Part shown: in pieces, positions 25,144 through 32,096 of the stretch | Layout: each line of letters begins with the position of its first letter | Numbering within the stretch: position 1 is the stretch's first letter | NCBI GenBank assembly: GCA_016191165.1 | Contig: JACPPF010000087.1 | Coordinates: 1-64,000, forward strand | DNA: 64,000 nucleotides | Source of the DNA: Planctomycetota bacterium | GTDB lineage: Bacteria > Planctomycetota > Planctomycetia > Gemmatales > Gemmataceae | Direction of reading: 5' to 3' | Notes under the pieces: model-generated | What the model saw: the letters and a program-made list of their open reading frames with translations, nothing else | The model's database searches: none | What the model was told of the DNA's origin: nothing | Made by a program: the position numbers and the translations under genes

Positions 25144-25806
25144 ATGACCACGGAAATGGCCGACGCGGTTCAGGACGTAATTTCCGCTGGCATCGCCTTG
25201 CGCGACCGGCTTGAGGCTGGGGAGCCGTTGCACCTGGAAGACGAACGGCAGTCCCTCACGCGACGACTTCGGTTTTTGGATGTGCCGGCGCGAAACGCCG
25301 CGGGCGAGGCCGCTCTGGATTTTTCCGAAGGCGGCAGCCCGGCCGAACGGCAAGAGCTCACGCGCGCTACCGTTTGTTATGCCTTGACCTGCTGGCTGGA
25401 TGAATGGCTCGCACGTTATTCCCCGCTCGGGTCATCCTGGCGCGAGCGCTCGCTCGAATCCGAATTGTTCGCCAGCGACTTTGGCCCCGCCAAGTTCTGG
25501 GATGAGGCTCGCTACGCTGAGACCCGCGAGGACACTGACGCGCTGGAGGTGATACACCTTTGCGTGATGCTCGGTTTTCGTGGCAACCGCGCGGAGGCGG
25601 CCGACCAGGTTGACACGTGGACGAAGCGCGTGCGCGCTCGCCTTGCGAATGCCCACGCGGAATGGACCATGCCAGCCGGCCTTGAGGCGGCGCAACGCGA
25701 AGCCCGGCTCGGTGACCCCGCGTCGATGCACCGCCTGGTTTTTTCGCTTCTTCTGACGGCGGCCCTGGCCGCGCCCATCGCCGCGGCGCTGCTCTGGCGG
25801 TTCTAG
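25144..25806 (+). CDS. DotU/TssL-like protein
   Basis: The 220-residue protein matches the DotU (type IV/VI secretion IcmH/TssL) pattern: a helical cytoplasmic domain with CYALTCWLDEWLARYSP near residue 78 and LEVIHLCVMLGFRGNR near 134, and one C-terminal TM anchor (about 198-219). In type VI systems this protein binds IcmF/TssM at the inner membrane. Here the next gene is an IcmF-like protein, but no sheath, tube or baseplate genes are in the window. The pair may therefore serve another envelope function in planctomycetes (inference). Confidence 0.75.
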   Translation: MTTEMADAVQDVISAGIALRDRLEAGEPLHLEDERQSLTRRLRFLDVPARNAAGEAALDFSEGGSPAERQELTRATVCYALTCWLDEWLARYSPLGSSWRERSLESELFASDFGPAKFWDEARYAETREDTDALEVIHLCVMLGFRGNRAEAADQVDTWTKRVRARLANAHAEWTMPAGLEAAQREARLGDPASMHRLVFSLLLTAALAAPIAAALLWRF

Positions 25807-25861
25807 GGTTCTTGCCGCTTGCGGCGTGGCGTCCGCAGGACGTTCTTTTCGGAGTCAAGCC

Positions 25862-27172
25862 ATGATGGCCATGTCGCGCCCCTGGGGCCCCGTTCGACAG
25901 TTGACCGCAATCGCGTTTCCGTTCGGACGCGACGACGCCGATTCAACCACGCTGGTGATGGTGCGCTGGGGCTTGCATGTCGCCCTGTGGGGTTGCCTGC
26001 TCGCCGCGCTGTGGCACCTCAATCGGTTTGCCGACATCGAGCGCTTGCTGCGCTCTCCCTGGCCGGCGGCGCATCGCGCCTGGCTGCCGTTGCTGGCGGC
26101 GGCGGTTTATGCGCTGGCGTGGCTGAGCCGGGCATTGTGGCTATCGCTTGAACAGGTGGCGCCGGTGGAAGTTTGGCCTGAATTCGAGTCAGCCTGGGCC
26201 GAGGCACGCACCAATTTGGAACGGGCGCAAATCGACCTCCAGCGGGCGCCGATTTTCCTGATCCTCGGCCCATTCACGCGCGAGGTCCGGGCCTGGCTGG
26301 ACGGGCTAGGCGCGGCGCCAATGTCCCGGAGCGGCGAGCCGTTCCACGTCTTTGCGAACGCGGACGCCGTTTTCCTGGTGGTCGAGCGGCCGGCGACCTC
26401 GGCCACGCAAGCACGACCAACGCCCTTGCAGGCGGACGCATCCGTTGGACCGTTGCGATACCTCTGCCAACGAACGGCTGAAGACCGGATCGCGCGCCTG
26501 CCAATGCAGGGCATGGTGTTGGTGGTCACGCCGTTGGCATTGCAGTCCGCTGCCGCCACCCGGACCGCCATCGAGAAGTCGCAAACCGAATTGCACATCG
26601 TTCGGCGAACGTTGGGGCTGGAGATCCCCCTTTTTCTTGTCCTCGCGGGGTTGCCTGCCGGGCCGGATGTCGGTGCGGCCTGGTTGGCGCGTTTTCCACC
26701 GGTCCCCGATCTCGATCCCGCGGAAGTGCCCGCCATGGTTGCCACGGCGGTCGATTGGCTGTTCCTTGAGCAAATCCCGGCCGACCTGCGCGGCTGCTTT
26801 CGGGTTGAAGACCAACCCACGGCCGCGACTCGCTTGACGCCGATCATGAACGAGAACGTTCAACTCTACCGGTGGTTGGTCGCCGTTCAGAGTTGGCGAG
26901 CCAGGCTGGTTGAATGGGCGCTTGCCGGCACGCGGACCGATGACGCCGAGCCGGGCATGGTCGCGGGTTGCTACCTCTTGAACGGACCATCGACCGGCCA
27001 GGCCCTGTGGCACGACCTGCTGAGCCATCAACATACCTTCGCGTGGACGCCGGACGCCATCGCCCGAAACGCCGAACGCGCCAAGTACATCCGGTGCGGC
27101 TACGCCCTCGGCTTTGCCGCCTTTGGCATCGGTTCGGCTATCCTGGGCTGGCTCGTCGCCGCACGATGGTAG
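25862..27172 (+). CDS. IcmF/TssM-like membrane protein with degenerate P-loop
   Basis: The ATG at 25862 follows a GGAG site by 7 bases. The 436-residue product has two N-terminal TM helices (about 34-56 and 73-96), an IcmF-like GTPase-type domain (about 125-330) and a C-terminal TM helix (about 413-434). PIFLILGPFTREVRAWLDG aligns by position with the PWYLVLGPPGAGKTTLL of IcmF, so the phosphate-binding loop is lost. Other landmarks remain: MQGMVLVVTPLAL (compare INGVLVTVSLADLL) and LGLEIPLFLVLAGLPAG (compare VYLLVTKCDLLPG). It is about one third of full-length TssM. Coupled with the DotU-like gene 55 bases upstream. Confidence 0.65.
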   Translation: MMAMSRPWGPVRQLTAIAFPFGRDDADSTTLVMVRWGLHVALWGCLLAALWHLNRFADIERLLRSPWPAAHRAWLPLLAAAVYALAWLSRALWLSLEQVAPVEVWPEFESAWAEARTNLERAQIDLQRAPIFLILGPFTREVRAWLDGLGAAPMSRSGEPFHVFANADAVFLVVERPATSATQARPTPLQADASVGPLRYLCQRTAEDRIARLPMQGMVLVVTPLALQSAAATRTAIEKSQTELHIVRRTLGLEIPLFLVLAGLPAGPDVGAAWLARFPPVPDLDPAEVPAMVATAVDWLFLEQIPADLRGCFRVEDQPTAATRLTPIMNENVQLYRWLVAVQSWRARLVEWALAGTRTDDAEPGMVAGCYLLNGPSTGQALWHDLLSHQHTFAWTPDAIARNAERAKYIRCGYALGFAAFGIGSAILGWLVAARW

Positions 27173-27182
27173 ACCAGCCTTG

Positions 27183-30100
27183 TCATTTGCCTTTCGCCTT
27201 GGGAATGGCGTATCCCTGCACCGTCAACGTGTATTCGCCCGTGACGCCCGGCGAGGTGGAAGAAACCAGGACGTGATAGGCGCCTGAAACGCGCGGCGCG
27301 AAATCGATTCGGGAGTAGCGAGACTTCCCTGGGGTCATCACGGTGTTTTGCACGAACGCGCGCTTCGTGGTCAGTTCGCACAACCGGACCAGCGTGTTGA
27401 AATCGGGGCTTTCCAGCGTGATCGTATAGGGGTGTTCCGCCTGCAGCGCCACCGGATGCCATTTATAGAATTTGCCCTTGTCATGGGTCTGGTCCTTCGC
27501 CGTGAGCTTGTCGCGAAATACGACCGTCGGCTTCAGCGCGGCAACCTCGGTCACGCGCAATTGGTAGGCGCCTGTTGTTGCCGGCTTGTAGGTGGTGGCG
27601 ACCAGCCGATAAAGGTCATCCTTCGCCGGCACAAATACCAGGCGCGAGTGAAGGTTGTCGGGGTACCGCACGTCGTCATTGAACAGGATCGAGTTGAATC
27701 GCCCGTCTTCAATTCGCAGGTAGGTGTCAAAATCCCCGGTGAGGTCGATCTGATAACAGCGGCCTTTTTGCAGGCGAACCAGATGGCTCGCGCGGTAGCT
27801 TCGCCTGGTCGCGTTGAAGATGTCGAGTGGCAGGTCGGCGCTCAATTTGCCGGCCAATCCCTTGCTGAGCTGGGCCAGCTCCACCGGTCCCTGGGTTTCT
27901 TTCTTGCTCAGGTGCAGTGCCTTCTCGTAATCATCGATGAGCCGGGCGCGATTCGGCGTGGCCTTGAGGCGATGAGCTTCTTTCATGAATTTGAGCGCCT
28001 CGTCGATCCGGCCCAGCTCGCGCAGGGCGATGCCGCGATTGTTGTGCGCTTCGTCGTAGCCGGGGGAAAGCTTGAGAGCGGCGTCGAAATGTTTCAGGGC
28101 TGTCGTCGCGTCATCGAGCTGCACCACGGCGGCGCCGAGGTTGTTGTGGATGATCGGATTATTCGGCTCCGACTCCAGCGCTTTGCGATAGAGCGGGACG
28201 GCGGCCGCGTATTGACCCCGCTCGAAATGGACCTTGGCCAGGTTCGTTTGTGCTTTGGCGTAGCTGGGGTTGTAATGTAATGCCTTGCGGAAGAATTCAC
28301 CGGCCGTGGCGAAGTCGCCTTTTCTGCCCATCCATACCCCGAGGTAGTTCAAGGTATGGTGGCTACGCGGACGCAAGGCCAGCGCGGCGCCATGGGCCGC
28401 CAAACCCGCGATGTCCTCGTTGCGCTCATAGGCAACGTGACCATGCTGGTAATGGAGCCAAAAGTTGCCCGGATAGTGGAGCAGCGCCGAACGCATGAGC
28501 GGAGTGGGGTCCTGCCGATGGTAGCGTTGCAGCTCCGCGGCCACGATGATGACCTGAGGCGGTTGTTTTTCGGGTTTCATCTCGTTGACCAGGCTCTGCA
28601 AACGCTTGCCGTCGGACCAGGTTTCCCCACGGCGAAAGCGATCCCGCCACGGATCAGGATCGAGCTGGCGGGCCATCTCGAGCAGTCGCTTGATCCTGCC
28701 ATCGGCGGGGTTGCCCCAGCGGATCAGGTTCTCCGCCCACGCCTCCAGGGCGATGGCGATAACGTAGCGCGCGCTCGATTGGCGCATGGCGGGCAGAAGC
28801 TCCTCGAAGTCGTCTTTCTGAAAGTCCCAGCCCTTGGTTCGGAAAAGCGCCGCATATTGCTGCGCCAGCATCGCCTGTTCGGTGCGCGCCGATTTGCCCG
28901 CGGTCGGTTCGAAGACGTTAAGGCGAATCCCGTCGAGCTCGCGGGCGAAGGTCTCGTCTTTTTCATCGCCGGCAAGCGTCGCGTCCTGTTGACGCAGGCG
29001 CTCCAGGAGGTCTTCATCCAACAATTGCGGATCGCTGTCCGCCAGTTTGCTGGCCTGGCGCCAATGGCTCTTGGCCGCGCGGAGTCTCTCCTGCCAGGGC
29101 TGTAGATTGCTCAACAAGAAGTGGACCTGGTTGGGGTCGGCCAGGAGTTGGATCAATTGCTGGCGTTCGCGGTCGGCGTCGTCGAGCGAACGCGCGACGA
29201 GTTGATTGAGGTTGCGAGCGCGCGCCTGCCGCTGGGAGGAATATTGCTGATACCACAACCCGGCGCTGGCGATACCCACCAGCAATACCAGCAACGACGC
29301 CGCCAGAGTAAGCGTGACGCGGCGCCGGCGGCGCTCCTCCCGAACCTGCACGTGGGCCTTCTCGCGCGCCAATTCGGCCTGCCGGAGTTTTTCCTGGGCT
29401 GCCTCGCGATAACGCGTCACCGCCTCCGCCACCTCGCGCGCGTTTGCGAAGCGATCCTCCCTGGTTGGCGCCAGGCATTGGCGCGCGATCTCAATCAGGG
29501 CCGGGTCCGCCCCGCAAGCATCGAGAGCCGCGAATGCTTCGCCGAGGTCGCCGCGCGCCGCCTTGTTCACCATTTCCGAAGCGCTGCCGACGAACGGCGG
29601 CTTTCCCGTCAACAGGGCGCACAGGATGCCTCCCAGGCCGAAGACATCGCAGCGCTCGTCCAGGGTGTCCGTCTCGCCGCGCGCCTGTTCGGGCGCCATG
29701 AACGCGGGTGTGCCGATGACGTCGCCGGCTCGCGAAAAGGCGCCGTCGTCGTCCCGCATGGGCGCGTCTTCGGCCGGCGCCGCTTCCCGCCGGCCTGCGC
29801 GATTCTGGCAGGCCTTCGCGAGGCCCCAGTCCATCACCTGCACCTCGCCGAACGCGCCGACCATCACGTTGCTCGGCTTCAGATCCCGGTGGATCACTCC
29901 CTCGCTGTGCGCATAGGCCAAGGTTCGACACACCTGCTCGAAAACGCCCACCCATCGGCCATCGGTGTTCTTGAAGTCGGCAGCGCCGATCAAAGTGGTC
30001 AACGTTTGGCCCTGGATCAATTTCATCGCGAAGTACGGCAAGCCGTCGGCCAGTCGTCCCAGCTCATGGATGGGCGGGATACCCGGATGCTGTAAACGCC

Positions 30101-30524
30101 CCGTGATTTGCCCTTCCTGCAAAAAACGCTCCTCGGCGTGGGGATGATTGCGCGCTTGCGGCAGCAACACCTTCACCGCCAGGACGCGGCCGATGTGCGG
30201 GTCGTTCGCCCGGAAGATCGCTCCCATGCCGCCGCGAGCGATTTCGTCCCCAATCGTCAACCGGCCGGCCTGTTGAATGGTGATGCTGGATAACGCTGAA
30301 TCGCGTTTCATTCCGGGAAGCGTCGTCTGAATCGCATCCAGCAATTCGCTCGGCGGCGTCTCAAGCAGATCGTCCGTTTGTTGTTCCAGGAGGGATTCGA
30401 TTTCCTGAGCCAGCAGCGGGTCCCTGGCGCGGAGCTCGCACAGAAACTCCGCCTGCTGCTGGGCCGTGAGATCAAGCAGACGATCGAGCGTGGCACTGAC
30501 TTTCTGCCAGGTTTCAGGATTCAT
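27183..30524 (-). CDS. Ser/Thr protein kinase with TM, TPR and PPC-like domains
   Basis: The 1113-residue protein begins with a short helical segment common in planctomycete kinases. The kinase domain has IARGGMGAIFRAND (near 95), the lysine in LAVKVLL, HRDLKPSN (near 210), DWGLAK in place of DFG, and GTPAFMAPEQAR. A TM helix lies at about 400-425. An extracytoplasmic part follows with TPR units (HYNPSYAKAQTNLAKVHFERGQ..., SEPNNPIIHNNLGAAVVQL..., SPGYDEAHNNRGIALRELG). Two C-terminal PPC-like beta domains end the protein (YQIDLTGDFDTYLRIED and YTITLESPDFNTLVRLCEL). Its start overlaps the stop of the ECF sigma gene by 11 bases, so the two form one operon. Confidence 0.88.
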   Translation of the reverse strand: MNPETWQKVSATLDRLLDLTAQQQAEFLCELRARDPLLAQEIESLLEQQTDDLLETPPSELLDAIQTTLPGMKRDSALSSITIQQAGRLTIGDEIARGGMGAIFRANDPHIGRVLAVKVLLPQARNHPHAEERFLQEGQITGRLQHPGIPPIHELGRLADGLPYFAMKLIQGQTLTTLIGAADFKNTDGRWVGVFEQVCRTLAYAHSEGVIHRDLKPSNVMVGAFGEVQVMDWGLAKACQNRAGRREAAPAEDAPMRDDDGAFSRAGDVIGTPAFMAPEQARGETDTLDERCDVFGLGGILCALLTGKPPFVGSASEMVNKAARGDLGEAFAALDACGADPALIEIARQCLAPTREDRFANAREVAEAVTRYREAAQEKLRQAELAREKAHVQVREERRRRRVTLTLAASLLVLLVGIASAGLWYQQYSSQRQARARNLNQLVARSLDDADRERQQLIQLLADPNQVHFLLSNLQPWQERLRAAKSHWRQASKLADSDPQLLDEDLLERLRQQDATLAGDEKDETFARELDGIRLNVFEPTAGKSARTEQAMLAQQYAALFRTKGWDFQKDDFEELLPAMRQSSARYVIAIALEAWAENLIRWGNPADGRIKRLLEMARQLDPDPWRDRFRRGETWSDGKRLQSLVNEMKPEKQPPQVIIVAAELQRYHRQDPTPLMRSALLHYPGNFWLHYQHGHVAYERNEDIAGLAAHGAALALRPRSHHTLNYLGVWMGRKGDFATAGEFFRKALHYNPSYAKAQTNLAKVHFERGQYAAAVPLYRKALESEPNNPIIHNNLGAAVVQLDDATTALKHFDAALKLSPGYDEAHNNRGIALRELGRIDEALKFMKEAHRLKATPNRARLIDDYEKALHLSKKETQGPVELAQLSKGLAGKLSADLPLDIFNATRRSYRASHLVRLQKGRCYQIDLTGDFDTYLRIEDGRFNSILFNDDVRYPDNLHSRLVFVPAKDDLYRLVATTYKPATTGAYQLRVTEVAALKPTVVFRDKLTAKDQTHDKGKFYKWHPVALQAEHPYTITLESPDFNTLVRLCELTTKRAFVQNTVMTPGKSRYSRIDFAPRVSGAYHVLVSSTSPGVTGEYTLTVQGYAIPKAKGK

Positions 30525-31110
30525 GCTGGTATCCCTTCAACTCGCGCTGGAGCCACATTTGCGCCTTGCGAAGAAGCCTTTTGGATTCGGTGGCGGAAAC
30601 CTGGAGAATGTCCGCGGTCTCGTCAAAAGTGCAGCCAAGAAAATAGTAGATGCGAAACGCCCGCGCTTCGTCAGCCGCGAAGGCGTCCATGCGGTCGAGG
30701 GCGGCCTTCAGGTCGATCATGAAGTCGGTCTCTTCCAGAGCTTCGCTTCCGCGGGCCGCGGGGTCGAAGGCGCTCAGGTCCACCTGTTTGCGATCACCGC
30801 CGCGCTTTTGCGCCAGTTTGGCGCGAGCGGCATCGACCAGCAGATCGTGCATCTTGTTGGCCATGTACGAGAAGAACTTGCCGCGATCTCCCGGTTGCCA
30901 GATCGTGACGTCACTGCCGACCAGCTTGCAGAAAGCGTCGTCGACGAGCACGGTGGTGGAGCCCTCCAGCGGATTCTCGAACCGATGCTTTCTTTTGCCG
31001 GCAATGGCGCGCAGATCCTTCTCGACGAGTCGATAAAGTTCGTCCGCCGCGCCGCGGTCTCCGCAGTCGGCCTTCTGCAAGAGGATTGTGACTTCGCCTG
31101 GATTGACCAT
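30514..31110 (-). CDS. ECF-type RNA polymerase sigma factor (kinase-linked)
   Basis: The ATG at 31110 (MVNPGEVTILLQ) has a GAGGA site five bases upstream and is preferred over the longer frame. The 198-residue product matches the planctomycete-type ECF family: region 2 with GDRGKFFSYMANKMHDLLVDAARAKLAQKRGG, and region 4 with RAFRIYYFLGCTFDETADILQVS and ESKRLLRKAQMWLQREL. No anti-sigma factor is present. The kinase gene that overlaps its 3' end is the likely regulator, as in other planctomycete sigma-kinase pairs. Divergent from DUF4058 copy 2. Confidence 0.9.
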   Translation of the reverse strand: MVNPGEVTILLQKADCGDRGAADELYRLVEKDLRAIAGKRKHRFENPLEGSTTVLVDDAFCKLVGSDVTIWQPGDRGKFFSYMANKMHDLLVDAARAKLAQKRGGDRKQVDLSAFDPAARGSEALEETDFMIDLKAALDRMDAFAADEARAFRIYYFLGCTFDETADILQVSATESKRLLRKAQMWLQRELKGYQHES

Positions 31111-31283
31111 GATCGTCCTCGCGGGCAGAAAAATCTCTACCGATTTTAACGCCGCCGGGCCGGGATCGCCATTTTTCTTGGGCGATTTTCGGACCATGAC
31201 TACGGCCCGGGTCGCGGCCTTGCCACGAAAGGTCGGTGACTCGAGGTTCAATTCAGCGTACAATGGCGCTGGGAGGAAGCGCC

Positions 31284-32054
31284 ATGCCGATTCACGATTG
31301 GACCCGCGTCTATGCCGGGCTGTTCCACGATTTTCATCAATCGTGGTCGATCTTCATCAAGAATGCGATGAATGCCGGTCTATTGCCGAAGGGGCTGACG
31401 GCGCTCGTTGAGCAAAAAGTATCGACGAAGGAAACCGATGTTCTAACGGTCGATCAGCTTGCCGACGGCGAGGCGGATCGCGGTTCCGGCGGCACCCTGT
31501 TGACGATGACAGCGCCGGCTACGCGAATTGTGCGCAAATCCTCCAAGGAATTTTACTCCGATCTCGCCAATCGCATCGTCGTCAAGCACCAGCTTGGCCG
31601 TACCGTGGCGATCGTTGAAATCGTCTCGCCTGGCAACAAGGATTCCAAACGGGCGTTCAGGGAATTCGTCGAGAAAAGCGTCGCGTTCATCCGCGCTGGC
31701 GTTCATGTGCTCGTGGTCGATCTCTTTCCGCCCACGAAGCGCGATCCGTTCGGCGTACACCGCGCGATTTGGGACGAATTCGAAGACGAAGATGTGCTGT
31801 TTGAATTTCCCCCCGGCAAGGATCGTACGCTGGCCTCCTACGATGCCGGCCGCGAGAAGGCCGCCTATGTCGAGCCGATCGCACTCGGCGAGGCGCTGCC
31901 GGATATGCCCCTGTTTCTTTTTGAAGGCCACTACATCAAGGTGCCGCTGGAGGCCGCCTACCAGACGGCCTGGTCGTTCTTGCCGCGCGAGTTACAGGTG
32001 ATCGTGGAGACGGGCGTGATGCCGGCTGGCGCCGAAAACTCCGCAGGGCAGTAG
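31284..32054 (+). CDS. DUF4058 family protein, copy 2
   Basis: The start is the ATG at 31284 (MPIHDWTRVYAGLFHDFHQS), seven bases after GGGAGG. The 256-residue protein is clearly paralogous to 13919-14680 along its length (RIVVKHQLGRTVAIVEIVSPGNKDSK, VHVLVVDLFPPTKRDP, YVEPIALGEALPDMPLFLFE). The upstream box TACAATGGCGC is shared as TATAATGGCGC. Function unknown. It stands between two regulatory kinase loci but nothing shows a link to them. Confidence 0.85.
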   Translation: MPIHDWTRVYAGLFHDFHQSWSIFIKNAMNAGLLPKGLTALVEQKVSTKETDVLTVDQLADGEADRGSGGTLLTMTAPATRIVRKSSKEFYSDLANRIVVKHQLGRTVAIVEIVSPGNKDSKRAFREFVEKSVAFIRAGVHVLVVDLFPPTKRDPFGVHRAIWDEFEDEDVLFEFPPGKDRTLASYDAGREKAAYVEPIALGEALPDMPLFLFEGHYIKVPLEAAYQTAWSFLPRELQVIVETGVMPAGAENSAGQ

Positions 32055-32096
32055 CTTGATGCCAGCCGCCGATCTTCCTATCGCAACGGATCCTTC

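Noticed and set aside
25144-27172. A complete type VI secretion locus
   Set aside because: Only DotU-like and IcmF-like genes are present; no sheath, Hcp, VgrG or ClpV gene is in the window.
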